This document shows, piece after piece, positions 39,342-47,477 of a stretch of DNA of 62,858 nt (position 1 is the first letter of the stretch; the number at the start of each line of letters is the position of its first letter). The stretch is from Schleiferiaceae bacterium (GTDB lineage Bacteria > Bacteroidota > Bacteroidia > Flavobacteriales > Schleiferiaceae): NCBI GenBank assembly GCA_030833905.1, contig JAURGG010000003.1:1-62858 (forward strand), read 5' to 3'. The notes under the pieces were generated by a model. It ran no database searches, was not told the DNA's origin, and saw only the letters and a program-made list of their open reading frames with translations. Made by a program: the position numbers and the translations under genes.

Positions 39342-40316
39342 ATGCCCCTATTCGACGTTCGAAGCCCTTCAGAATTTGCCAACGGCCACGCGCCGGGAGC
39401 CATTTCGCTGCCCTTGTTCAGCGACGACGAGCGGGCTGAAGTCGGAACCGTCTACAAGCAGAAGTCCCCCGCCAAAGCGGTGCGGCTGGGCCTGAAGTAC
39501 GCAGGACTGCGCATGGCCGACTTGGTGGCTGAAGTGGACGCCCGAGTCAAGCGCGACGCCACCCCCGTCGAAGTCTACTGCTGGCGCGGAGGCCAACGCA
39601 GCGGATCCGTAGCTTGGTTGCTCGGTACGGCCGGATACGACGTGCACCGCTGGGAAGGCGGCTACAAAGCATACCGCGGGCGGGTGCTCGAATCTTGGGG
39701 TTCGGAACGACCCTACGTCGTGCTCGCAGGCCTCACCGGATCGGGTAAAACTGAGGTACTTCGCGCCATGCTCGAACTGGGTGGACCAGTTTTGGACCTT
39801 GAGGGGTTGGCGAACCACAAGGGTTCCGCATTTGGTCAGATTGGCGAGCTGCCGCAGCCCACCAACGAACAGTTTGAGAACGACGGAGCCGTGCGCCTAG
39901 CCGAGCTCGACGGGCAGCCACGGATTTGGATTGAGGACGAATCGCGGTCCATTGGGCGTATTTGGCTGCAGCAGAGCTTTTTTGCGCACAAAAAATCGGC
40001 TCCGGTGGTGCTGCTTGAACGGAGTCTTGACGAACGGATTGAGCGACTGGTGGCAGCCTACGGCCAAGCTTCCCGCGAAGAGCTTGCCGAAACGTTTGTA
40101 CGCATCTCTAAGCGCTTGGGCGACCAAAATGCTCGGGCCGCCGTGGACCACGTCCATCAAGGCAACCTAGCTGACGCCGCCCGAATTGCGCTGCACTACT
40201 ACGACCGAACCTATGCCGAGAGCGTAGCCGCCCGGACCGAAACCATCACCGCCCGCCTGGACGGCACCGGCAAGAGCGACACCGAAGTCGCCCGCGAACT
40301 CCAAACACTTGTATGA
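39342..40316 (+). CDS. mnmH: tRNA 2-selenouridine synthase
   Basis: Converts 2-thiouridine at tRNA position 34 to 2-selenouridine via a geranylated intermediate, using selenophosphate. 324 residues: an N-terminal rhodanese domain with active-site Cys80 in YCWRGGQRS, and a P-loop domain with GLTGSGKTEVL (about 130-140). Both halves are complete. It lies directly before selD with an ATGA overlap, so enzyme and selenium donor supply are made together. No selenocysteine machinery is visible, so the selenium here is probably for tRNA. Confidence 0.95.
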   Translation: MPLFDVRSPSEFANGHAPGAISLPLFSDDERAEVGTVYKQKSPAKAVRLGLKYAGLRMADLVAEVDARVKRDATPVEVYCWRGGQRSGSVAWLLGTAGYDVHRWEGGYKAYRGRVLESWGSERPYVVLAGLTGSGKTEVLRAMLELGGPVLDLEGLANHKGSAFGQIGELPQPTNEQFENDGAVRLAELDGQPRIWIEDESRSIGRIWLQQSFFAHKKSAPVVLLERSLDERIERLVAAYGQASREELAETFVRISKRLGDQNARAAVDHVHQGNLADAARIALHYYDRTYAESVAARTETITARLDGTGKSDTEVARELQTLV

Positions 40317-41356
40317 AACTCACTGAATTCAACCCTGGATCCGGATGCGGATGCAAACTCGGCCCCGAAGCGCTGCAGTGCATACTCGGCGCCAGTGGAG
40401 TCCGATCCAGCGATGACTGGCCCCAGCTTTGGGTGGGCCACGAACACGCCGACGACGCCGCAGTGGTTGACCTCGGCGACGGCCGCGGACTCGTGCAAAC
40501 CGTCGACTTTTTTACCCCAATTGTCGACGACCCCTATGACTTTGGTCGGATTGCGGCCACCAACGCGCTTAGCGACGTCTACGCGATGGGCGGAACACCC
40601 ATTTCGGCATTGGCACTGCTCGCGTGGCCGATCGAGCGACTGCCTGCAGAGTTGGCGGGCCGCGTAATTGAAGGCGCTCGGGACGTTTGCCGCGAAGCCG
40701 GAATTCCGCTCGCCGGCGGCCACAGCATCGACATTCCCGAACCTCTTTTTGGCCTCAGCGTCAGTGGCATCGTCGACAAGCCTCACCTCAAAACTAACAG
40801 CCAAGCCCAGACCGGCGACGTGCTCTTTTTGACCAAACCCCTAGGCTTGGGCATTTTGGCCACCGCCACCAAGCGCGGAACCGCCACCGATTCCGACCGA
40901 GAATGGGCGCTCGCCACCATGCTCACCCGCAACGACATCGGGCCCAAATTGGCCGAAATACCGGGAGTCCACAGCATGACAGACGTAACCGGGTTCGGTC
41001 TTGCAGGGCACCTGCTCGAAGTGGCCAGCGCCAGTGGCTTAAGGGCAGAGCTCGACATGGCCAAGGTGGCGACTTACGACCCCGAACGCCTGCGGGCACT
41101 CTACCTGCAGTTCTGCCTGCCGAACTTGACGACGACAAACTACCGCGCTATTCAACCCGACTCGAGTCCGATGGACGGATACACGATGGCTGTACTTTGC
41201 GACCCCCAAACCAGTGGCGGACTGCTCGTGTTTGCGAGTGCCGACGCGGCGGCGCAGGTGCGCGAAGCCTTAGCGGCCAAAGGACTAAACGCTGAGCCCA
41301 TTGGGCGAATGGCGGACTTTGACGCGAGAATTCCGCGGCTTTCGTTCACAGAATAA
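40313..41356 (+). CDS. selD: Selenide, water dikinase (selenophosphate synthetase)
   Basis: Makes selenophosphate from selenide and ATP. 347 residues of the PurM/AIRS fold. The catalytic N-terminal loop reads SGCGCKLGP with Cys12 (Cys, not selenocysteine) and Lys15; then HADDAAVV, QTVDFFTPIVDDPYDFGRIA, DVYAMGG and LAGGHSIDIPEPLFGLSVSG, all standard. Second gene of mnmH-selD. Its end is followed by an ArsR operator and an arsenic cassette. Confidence 0.97.
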   Translation: MKLTEFNPGSGCGCKLGPEALQCILGASGVRSSDDWPQLWVGHEHADDAAVVDLGDGRGLVQTVDFFTPIVDDPYDFGRIAATNALSDVYAMGGTPISALALLAWPIERLPAELAGRVIEGARDVCREAGIPLAGGHSIDIPEPLFGLSVSGIVDKPHLKTNSQAQTGDVLFLTKPLGLGILATATKRGTATDSDREWALATMLTRNDIGPKLAEIPGVHSMTDVTGFGLAGHLLEVASASGLRAELDMAKVATYDPERLRALYLQFCLPNLTTTNYRAIQPDSSPMDGYTMAVLCDPQTSGGLLVFASADAAAQVREALAAKGLNAEPIGRMADFDARIPRLSFTE

Positions 41357-41379
41357 AAAGATCCGTCGGCGTATCGTAA

Positions 41380-41397
41380 TATTGCAATGTAGCAATA
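41380..41397. promoter_or_regulatory. ArsR-type operator
   Basis: TATTGC-AATGTA-GCAATA, perfect six-base arms, 10 bases before the arsR start. A near -7 box TAATATTG (41377-41384) overlaps its left arm, so bound ArsR would block transcription. Confidence 0.7.
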
Positions 41398-41407
41398 AAG
41401 CGAACCC

Positions 41408-41728
41408 ATGGGAACCAGCCATACCGAATCGTTCACCCCAGAGCACCTTGCGCTCGCCGAACTCTTTAAGGCATTGGGCCATCCGGCCCGGCTCGCCATC
41501 GTCAATGCCATCGCGGCACAGCAGGCCTGCGTCTGCGGAGAATTCGTAGCGATTACGGGACTTTCGCAAGCGACGGTGAGCCAGCACCTCAAAGAGCTCA
41601 AGTCGGCCGGTATCATTCACGGAAGCATTCAGGGACCAAAAACCTGCTACTGTCTTTCGCCGAGCGCGTTAGGGCTCCTCAAGGATAGTGTTGCGCAGCT
41701 TCAAACTCCGTCAGATTCATGCTGCTAG
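41408..41728 (+). CDS. arsR: ArsR/SmtB family arsenic-responsive repressor
   Basis: 106 residues, winged helix: FKALGHPARLAIVNAI, then ACVCGEF with the Cys41/Cys43 pair in the position of the classic ELCVCDL arsenite site, and LSQATVSQHLKELKSAG as recognition helix. More Cys residues in CYCLSP and the terminal SDSCC could complete a trivalent arsenic site. First gene of arsR-arsC-acr3, and the palindrome just upstream is its probable operator. Confidence 0.92.
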   Translation: MGTSHTESFTPEHLALAELFKALGHPARLAIVNAIAAQQACVCGEFVAITGLSQATVSQHLKELKSAGIIHGSIQGPKTCYCLSPSALGLLKDSVAQLQTPSDSCC

Positions 41729-42261
41729 GTGCCGCCAAAGACGTGCGGCCCGCAGCCGAGGCCATCTCGGCGGCACTGGCTCAGGGGCCCATTCAGTTGC
41801 TCTTTGTGTGCACCCACAATTCGCGGCGCAGTCAGCTTTCTGAGGCCATCGCTGCCCACCGGTTGAGGAATGATGCTCGAATAACCGTTCGAAGCTGCGG
41901 TACCGAACAGACCGCCTGCCATCCCTCTACTGCTCAAGCGCTTGAGGATTTGGGCTGGGAGGTCCGCGACTTAGGCCAGGGGCGCTTTCACGTGCACATG
42001 GATGAAACCAACTGTACGCTCCATTCAAAAACGCTCGATGAAGTTCCGCGCGACCTTCCCATCGTGGCGATGATGACCTGCGCCGAGGCCGACGAGGCCT
42101 GCCCGGCCATTGTGGGGGCGGTGGCGCGGATTCCGTGGCGCTACCCCGACCCCAAAACCGCAGACGGCACCCCCGATTCCCGCGCAACCTACCGCACTGT
42201 GGCCGAAGCCATTGCCCGCGACCTCGACGCCCTTTATCTCGAACTCAAGCTGACCCCGTGA
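41719..42261 (+). CDS. arsC: Low-molecular-weight phosphatase-fold arsenate reductase
   Basis: 180 residues of the LMW-PTPase fold. The anion loop is LLFVCTHNSRRSQLSEA with Cys31 (Cx5R); further Cys residues (SCGTEQTACHP, MMTCAEADEACP) could carry the disulfide relay used by thioredoxin-linked arsenate reductases; the Asp of PDPK near the C-terminus matches the general acid. An N-terminal extension of about 25 residues precedes the core. It overlaps arsR by ten bases and acr3 by four. A tyrosine-phosphatase role is possible in the fold but unlikely in this operon. Confidence 0.85.
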   Translation: MLLGAAKDVRPAAEAISAALAQGPIQLLFVCTHNSRRSQLSEAIAAHRLRNDARITVRSCGTEQTACHPSTAQALEDLGWEVRDLGQGRFHVHMDETNCTLHSKTLDEVPRDLPIVAMMTCAEADEACPAIVGAVARIPWRYPDPKTADGTPDSRATYRTVAEAIARDLDALYLELKLTP

Positions 42262-43271
42262 AGTTTCTCGACAAGTACCTGACCCTTTGGATTTTTGCGG
42301 CCATGGCGGCCGGAGTCTCGCTCGGCGCATTCACCGACGTGGAATCCTACCTCGACACGGCGCCCGGGAGCATGCACCCCGGTCTTGCGCTGGGATTGAT
42401 TGCGATGATGCTTCCGCCCTTGGCCAAAGTGAATCTGCGCGAACTCCCCCACGTGTTTGCACGCACGAAGCTGTTGACCACCTCGCTCCTGCTCAATTGG
42501 GTCGTCGGACCAATCTTTATGTTTGCCCTGGCGTGGATTTTTGTGCGCGACCAGCCGGCCTACTTCAACGGACTCATTCTCATCGGATTGGCGCGATGCA
42601 TCGCCATGGTCGTGGTGTGGAACGACCTCGCCTGCGGCAACCGCGAATACGCCGCCGGACTCGTGGGCCTCAACAGCATCTTTCAAATGCTCTTTTATGC
42701 CGCATATGCGGGCTTCTTTCTCAATGTGGTTCCGGCGTGGCTCGGAATGGCTGAACAGACCGTGAGCATTGACGCCCGGTTGGTGGCCGAAAGCGTGCTG
42801 GTCTACCTCGGAATCCCCTTCGCACTCGGCCAACTGCTGCGTTGGGTCAGCATTCGGGCGCGCGGCGAACAGTGGTTCAGCGAAGTCCTCGCTCCGCGGA
42901 TTTCGCCCGTGACCCTCGTCGCGTTGCTGGCCACCATTGTACTCATGTTTTCGCTCAAGGGCGACCAGGTACTCGCTTTGCCATGGGACGTGCTTCGGCT
43001 CGCCGTTCCACTGGCAATCTACTTTGTGGGCATGTTTGGATTCACCTTTTGGCTTGCCAAGCGCCAGGGCGCCGACTACCCGACGACGGCCGCGCTTTCG
43101 TTTACTTCTGCCGGAAACAACTTCGAGCTGGCCATCGCCGTCGCCATTGCGAGCTTCGGACTCGGATCCGGCGAAGCGTTTGCGGGAGTGATTGGGCCGT
43201 TAATTGAGGTTCCGGCACTCATTCTGCTGGTCCAGGTAGCACTAAAGGCACGTGCTCGCTTTGTAGCTTAG
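42258..43271 (+). CDS. acr3: Arsenite efflux transporter Acr3
   Basis: 337-residue carrier with about 10 membrane helices that exports arsenite by proton exchange. Family marks: ARCIAMVVVWNDLACGNREYAAG holding the conserved Cys of helix 4, LAWIFVRDQPAYFNGLILIG before it, and TSAGNNFELAIAVAI near the C-terminus. The GTG at 42258 overlaps the arsC stop as GTGA; longer in-frame sequence upstream belongs to arsC in another frame. End of the arsenic cassette. Confidence 0.95.
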   Translation: MKFLDKYLTLWIFAAMAAGVSLGAFTDVESYLDTAPGSMHPGLALGLIAMMLPPLAKVNLRELPHVFARTKLLTTSLLLNWVVGPIFMFALAWIFVRDQPAYFNGLILIGLARCIAMVVVWNDLACGNREYAAGLVGLNSIFQMLFYAAYAGFFLNVVPAWLGMAEQTVSIDARLVAESVLVYLGIPFALGQLLRWVSIRARGEQWFSEVLAPRISPVTLVALLATIVLMFSLKGDQVLALPWDVLRLAVPLAIYFVGMFGFTFWLAKRQGADYPTTAALSFTSAGNNFELAIAVAIASFGLGSGEAFAGVIGPLIEVPALILLVQVALKARARFVA

Positions 43272-43275
43272 CCCC

Positions 43276-43698
43276 ATGGGAGCCTTCACCACCACCTACC
43301 TCGGCAGCCTGCGCTGCGAGAACCTTCACGAGCAATCCGGAACCCGCATCCTCACCGATGCACCTACCGACAACCAGGGTCAAGGTTCCGCCTTTTCGCC
43401 CACCGACCTGTGCGCACTTAGTCTGACGACGTGTATTGTCACCACGATGGGGATTTATGCACACATGAAGGAGTTTTCAATCCTCGCCGCCGAGGCAACG
43501 ACCCACAAGCACATGGCCAACGATCCGCGGCGCATTGCCCGAATCGAGGTGCACCTCACCTTAACCCTTGCGGCAGACGGGACCGAGCGACAAGAGGAAG
43601 GGCTTCGCCGCATTGCGAACACGTGTCCGGTTTCGCGCAGCCTGCATCCCGAGATTGACCAGGACGTGCACCTGACGTTTCTGAGGGCCGAAGCCTAA
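43276..43698 (+). CDS. OsmC family peroxiredoxin-like protein
   Basis: 140 residues. The two reactive Cys of OsmC/Ohr proteins are in place: Cys53 in SLTTCIVTTMG and Cys117 in NTCPVSRSLHP. The family reduces organic hydroperoxides with lipoyl or other thiol partners; which branch (OsmC or YhfA-like) is uncertain. It starts four bases after acr3; a weak box TAGCTTAG (43264-43271) ends exactly four bases before the ATG, so it may have its own start as well as read-through from the ars operon. Its stop codon abuts that of the convergent PLP decarboxylase-like gene. Confidence 0.9.
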   Translation: MGAFTTTYLGSLRCENLHEQSGTRILTDAPTDNQGQGSAFSPTDLCALSLTTCIVTTMGIYAHMKEFSILAAEATTHKHMANDPRRIARIEVHLTLTLAADGTERQEEGLRRIANTCPVSRSLHPEIDQDVHLTFLRAEA

Positions 43699-44943
43699 CT
43701 AAAACCCTTCGGGTATGAACGGATTGACGCGCGGACTGAGTTCCGTGATCGTTTGGCGCGCGTAGTCCACGCCGTAGACAGCCGGAATGGTGCGCGAAGT
43801 GTGACGCGACCAGAGGGCGTATGCGTTGGAACCGGTTCCGAGGTAGAGCATTTGGTCGCCCGCCTTGAGTGCGGGTTGCTGCACGCTCTTCTCGAGGTAG
43901 TCGCCCGCAAAGCAGAGCGGACCGGCGAGGTCGGTGAGCACGCGTTCACCTTCTAGGGTTTGGCCGTCGCGCACCGGAAGCCAGTGAATTCCGCGCGGCT
44001 TGACGTACGCGTCGCGCAGCAAAAAGTCCGCACCGAGGTGCAGGTAGGCCACTTGGCGGTCGCCGCGCTGCAGCACCCATTCCACGTCACTCAGGGCATA
44101 ACCCGTGTGAAAATGGGTCCACTGGCCAAACTCCGTCACGAGCGCGTAGTCGGTCCAAAGCTCGGGCAGCAACTCGCGAAGCCGCGAGGCGTATGCGGTC
44201 ATTTGCTCCGCCGTCCCGCCGACAAGGTGTTCGGGGAGCAGGCCTCCGCCGACGTCAAGCGTGTGAATTCGTCGTTCGGAACCGGCCAAAGTGAGCGCTT
44301 CGTTGCAGCGCGCCGCCAGGTCCCGAAGCCGGGTGAGGGCGCGCACGGCTCCGTCAAAATTCCGCATCGACGAACCCGAATGCACGTGAAGCGCTTCAAC
44401 CGGGTACTGAAGGACGGCCTGAACAATGGCGTCAGTGTTCGCGATGGGTTCGCCAAATTTGGACTCGTCGCCGCTCACATGGTAGACGCTGGGCGCGTCC
44501 GTCTCGACCATGGGATTGATGCGAAGGCCGACCGTGAGGCGGTTGGCATGCGGCCCGATGCGCTCCAGCTCTTCGATGCTGTTGGCGTTAAGGAGCATTC
44601 CGGGGCTGTGGGCCGCGCAGTCGGCGATTTCGTGCGGACGCTTCACGGGCGAGTCAAAGACGATGCGCTCTGGGGGGCAGCCCGCGGCGCGTGCGAGGCG
44701 CACCTCTTCCCAAGTTGCGGCTTCGAGTCCGAACCCGCGCTGCACGATGTGCTTGAGCACTTCAACGTGGGGTTGGGACTTTACCGCCACCGCATGGTTG
44801 CAGCGGGAGTGTGCCCATGCCGACGCCAACGCGTTCAACTGGGCGTCTAGGGCGTTCAGTGACACAAAGAGCACGGCCGAGTCCTCAGGGGCTCGCGGAA
44901 CCTGGCGTGCCGCCCAAAGGGCTTCTTCGTGCAGCGGATGCAT
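43699..44943 (-). CDS. Fold-type III PLP enzyme, Orn/DAP decarboxylase-like, unknown substrate
   Basis: 414 residues with an alanine racemase-like TIM barrel and a C-terminal beta domain. The PLP lysine is Lys55 in HAVAVKSQPH; further family marks are ALHVHSGSS (about 187-195), HTLDVGGGLL (phosphate loop, about 224) and the C-terminal GPLCFAGDYLE, which corresponds to the GPxC...D active-site element of decarboxylases. It differs in sequence from LysA and SpeC, and no lysine or polyamine gene is near. Third gene of an operon with a fold-type I PLP protein (two-base gap) and a papain-like protein. Decarboxylase, racemase or epimerase activity on an amino acid or amino-acyl conjugate is possible. 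Confidence 0.8.
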   Translation of the reverse strand: MHPLHEEALWAARQVPRAPEDSAVLFVSLNALDAQLNALASAWAHSRCNHAVAVKSQPHVEVLKHIVQRGFGLEAATWEEVRLARAAGCPPERIVFDSPVKRPHEIADCAAHSPGMLLNANSIEELERIGPHANRLTVGLRINPMVETDAPSVYHVSGDESKFGEPIANTDAIVQAVLQYPVEALHVHSGSSMRNFDGAVRALTRLRDLAARCNEALTLAGSERRIHTLDVGGGLLPEHLVGGTAEQMTAYASRLRELLPELWTDYALVTEFGQWTHFHTGYALSDVEWVLQRGDRQVAYLHLGADFLLRDAYVKPRGIHWLPVRDGQTLEGERVLTDLAGPLCFAGDYLEKSVQQPALKAGDQMLYLGTGSNAYALWSRHTSRTIPAVYGVDYARQTITELSPRVNPFIPEGF

Positions 44944-44945
44944 GT

Positions 44946-46331
44946 CTAGGACTCAAAAAGTTCGATGGCGGTGCGCTCGATCAAGTCCACCACGTGCAGG
45001 TCGTTGTAGGGATCAAATCCGTTGGGCTCCATCAGCTTGCGGATTGAGTACGACCCAAGGGCAAGGCGAATGAACGAGCGCTTACCATAGCGCACGGGCT
45101 GGCACAAAAAGATTCGTTTGCATCCGTTTAAACTCGGGTGTTCACGAAGCACCAACGTATCAAAAAGCTTTTTTAGGTCGTCGTAGTCCAGCTCGCGTCC
45201 ACCGGCCGAAACCGTAAACGAAATAATGCTGTCGTTGGTCAGCTCCATGTCAGGCATCATGCCGAAGCGGTCGCTCAGTGCAAGGCGGCCAATCACCACA
45301 CGGCTCCAACGGCGAATCAGCGCGTCGGTTTCTTCTTGCGGAATCCCCAGGTAGGCCTCCATCTCGTCAAGGGCAATCTCCCAACGAAGGCGTAGGCCGG
45401 CGTTGGCGTGGCCGGGCCAAATTGCGCGAATTTGGGGCAGGTCGGGTGGCGCATCCGCTGCGGTAAACAGGCGGCCGTAGTCGCGCAAATGCTCGGCAGG
45501 CTGCCCCATGAGCAGCTCGGTCCAAAACTTCGGAACCAGCAGCGCCCCGCAAAACGGCGGAGCCTGGTAGAACTTCGATCCAGTCACCATGAGCATGACG
45601 CCCTTGGACAGCAGCTGGTGCACTAGAGTACGGTGCGTGCGGAACTGGCACATGTCCACAACCCACATGACCCCCTCGCGGAACTCGTCGATGATGTCGA
45701 GGTCGTCCTTGATTCCTGACTTGGACCCGAACACCAGATTGCCCACAATGGGCTGACCGGGGCGCGCCGCGATGATGTCGCGAATGGCCTGCTTGCGGTC
45801 GGCAATGTGGCCACTCACCTCGCGGGCTGGCAAAAACTGAACGTCGACCTGAAACGAGTCCGTGACGAGCTCGCCCTTAGGCACGGCGTCGCCGTACTGG
45901 TTGGTGTTCGCATAGTACTTGCCTTCGGCGGCCAAAATCGAACCTGAACCGAGCTCTTCGGGGCAGCTCACTATGTTGGTAATCGTTTGACCCGGGTGCA
46001 GCATGGACTGCATCAGAAGCGGCCAGTACATCATGTCGCTGCCCGACGGGCCATAGTAAATGTGGAACTCGTCGCCGCGTCCGCCGTCGAATAACGTTTG
46101 CATACGTTTCGTCTGCTCGCGAATCCACGACGCGTCGTCAGCCGTCCGGTAGTCCCGCACAAATCGCTCGGCGCTGAGGTGGCCGTCGGGGGTAAGGGTT
46201 CCGCACGTGCAGGAACCTCGCATCAGAAGCCCCTCATACTTCGTGGGGTGCAGGTGGTACTGGTTGGCGCCGGTTTCGGAGCGAATGGCGATGCGCTCGT
46301 CGCAGCCCGAAAGCAATAGTTCTTCAATCAT
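44946..46331 (-). CDS. Fold-type I PLP-dependent enzyme, aminotransferase-like, unknown substrate
   Basis: 461 residues. An N-terminal segment with two Cys (RGSCTCGTLTPDG) precedes an aminotransferase-type core: cofactor loop YYGPSGSDMMYW (about 92-103), VVDMCQFRTHR with Asp226 that would contact the PLP nitrogen, and the Schiff-base Lys253 in MVTGSKFYQAPPF. The layout resembles class V enzymes (cysteine desulfurase or kynureninase branch), but the desulfurase Cys loop is not evident and I know no close family by name. It starts in an ATGA overlap with the papain-like gene and is two bases before the fold-type III gene, so three products are made in fixed ratio. Confidence 0.78.
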   Translation of the reverse strand: MIEELLLSGCDERIAIRSETGANQYHLHPTKYEGLLMRGSCTCGTLTPDGHLSAERFVRDYRTADDASWIREQTKRMQTLFDGGRGDEFHIYYGPSGSDMMYWPLLMQSMLHPGQTITNIVSCPEELGSGSILAAEGKYYANTNQYGDAVPKGELVTDSFQVDVQFLPAREVSGHIADRKQAIRDIIAARPGQPIVGNLVFGSKSGIKDDLDIIDEFREGVMWVVDMCQFRTHRTLVHQLLSKGVMLMVTGSKFYQAPPFCGALLVPKFWTELLMGQPAEHLRDYGRLFTAADAPPDLPQIRAIWPGHANAGLRLRWEIALDEMEAYLGIPQEETDALIRRWSRVVIGRLALSDRFGMMPDMELTNDSIISFTVSAGGRELDYDDLKKLFDTLVLREHPSLNGCKRIFLCQPVRYGKRSFIRLALGSYSIRKLMEPNGFDPYNDLHVVDLIERTAIELFES

Positions 46332-47371
46332 TCTTTAATGCGGTAGGCCCGATGCTTCAGGCCGTTACTCTGTTCAATGGTGAGCCAACCAAAGTGGCTG
46401 TCGTGCACGAGGCGCGCCTCAGACTGACCGAGCTGGCGCACCAGCGCCTCTTCGGCCTCAAAATGGCCGGTAAAGTCGTGTTCGCCCGAATAGGCGTGGC
46501 GTTCACCCACAAGGATGCGGTCTGCAGATGCCTGCGTGCGGTACCAGGCCCCCTCGCCGATTCCGCCTAAGTACACGAAGTCCCCCGGAACCACTTCGGG
46601 ACGTACCGAAGGCTCGTCGAGCTTGCCCACCACTTCGTCGCGGTGCAAATGCCCCGTTTTGCTGCGGCTTACCGAGGCAAAAATGTTAGCGGTGACATCC
46701 CACCAGGCTTTAATCAGAGGGGCCTGCTTCCATTCGGCATGACCGTTGCGCCATTCGAGGTAGCGCTCGCCGTCTTGGGCCGCGGCCAGTACATTAAAGT
46801 ACGGAGTCGGAGCCGTGTAGGTCACAGGACGCTTGTAGCGCGAATAGTGGGCGGGTTCGTGGTCAATGCCTGCAAGCAGGGATGTTTGCACAAACCGCGC
46901 ACAGTTGGTTTGCTTGGGGTCCAACCCGTGGTAGCCAATCAGGCCGCCAAACTGCAGGTCGCGCGCTTTGGTTTCGACCTTGTGCACGTCCGGAGTGTAG
47001 TATGCGCTTAACTGAAGCAAGCCTTCACCATGCGTCGTTGCCGACTTGGCGTCGAGCTCGCGGCAGACCGCATCAATGTTGGTCAGTCGGCCCTGCTCGT
47101 CCCACTGCGGAACCGTCGCAAACGACAGCGCGGGATCGGTCTCGGCGGACCGAATTCGCCCCATGCGACGCGGAGTAATGTAGCGGCCAAAATCGTAGTA
47201 CCGAAGCGAAGAGCCCTCAGCAATCATCATGGCTGCATGGCCCACCATCATGTTGACGTTTTTAACCACACCGATTGTGCGCAGAAACTTCACAATTCCC
47301 TCTTCGCCTCGAGCAGTCACCTCAGGCCATGCCAGCACCAAAACAGCGGAGTTCCGCGGCAAATTCGCCAT
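46328..47371 (-). CDS. Papain-like (permuted NlpC/LRAT-type) protein heading the PLP operon, probably DUF6695 family
   Basis: 347 residues from ATG 47371. I see the marks of a circularly permuted papain-like fold: an early His45 in MMVGHAAMMI followed by RYYDFGRYI, and a late Cys157 in TNCARFVQTSLL, i.e. the GHA ... NCxxFV pattern of LRAT/NlpC relatives. The rest (YTAPTPYFNVLAAAQDG, VPGDFVYLGGIGEG) is unfamiliar. I believe it belongs to a flavobacterial family called DUF6695, from memory only. It may be a peptidase, amidase or acyltransferase. A CACCTTTG box lies six bases before the start. It is divergent from the sulfide operon. Confidence 0.7.
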   Translation of the reverse strand: MANLPRNSAVLVLAWPEVTARGEEGIVKFLRTIGVVKNVNMMVGHAAMMIAEGSSLRYYDFGRYITPRRMGRIRSAETDPALSFATVPQWDEQGRLTNIDAVCRELDAKSATTHGEGLLQLSAYYTPDVHKVETKARDLQFGGLIGYHGLDPKQTNCARFVQTSLLAGIDHEPAHYSRYKRPVTYTAPTPYFNVLAAAQDGERYLEWRNGHAEWKQAPLIKAWWDVTANIFASVSRSKTGHLHRDEVVGKLDEPSVRPEVVPGDFVYLGGIGEGAWYRTQASADRILVGERHAYSGEHDFTGHFEAEEALVRQLGQSEARLVHDSHFGWLTIEQSNGLKHRAYRIKE

Positions 47372-47377
47372 AGAATG

Positions 47378-47385
47378 CAAAGGTG
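47378..47385 (-). promoter_or_regulatory. -7 box (CACCTTTG) of the PLP operon
   Basis: Reverse strand; one mismatch; six bases (CATTCT) before ATG 47371. Confidence 0.5.
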
Positions 47386-47409
47386 GGGTTAAAACTGCAT
47401 TGCCACAAA

Positions 47410-47425
47410 TGTGATCCAGGTCACA
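47410..47425. promoter_or_regulatory. CRP/FNR-type site before sqr
   Basis: TGTGA-TCCAGG-TCACA, a perfect match to the CRP half-site consensus, also readable as GTGAT-CCAG-GTCAC like the sites at 18300 and 60791. Its centre (47417.5) is 41.5 bases before the start predicted from the TACGTTTA box at 47447-47454, the classic class II activator position. Confidence 0.7.
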
Positions 47426-47446
47426 CATAGTTCACACAGAAAGGCA

Positions 47447-47454
47447 TACGTTTA
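47447..47454 (+). promoter_or_regulatory. -7 box (TACGTTTA) of the sulfide operon
   Basis: One mismatch to TAnnTTTG. 23 bases before ATG 47478, so this message has a leader of about 19 bases. No TTG at -33; activator help from the site at 47410 would fit. Confidence 0.5.
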
Positions 47455-47477
47455 TCAAACCCTTACATCCAATTACC

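Noticed and set aside
40313-41356. Selenocysteine in SelD or an in-frame TGA selenoprotein
   Set aside because: The catalytic position is an ordinary Cys codon and no in-frame TGA interrupts a recognised protein in the region.
43960-44850. A 296-codon forward frame inside the fold-type III PLP gene
   Set aside because: Shadow frame; reverse-strand protein has PLP motifs throughout.
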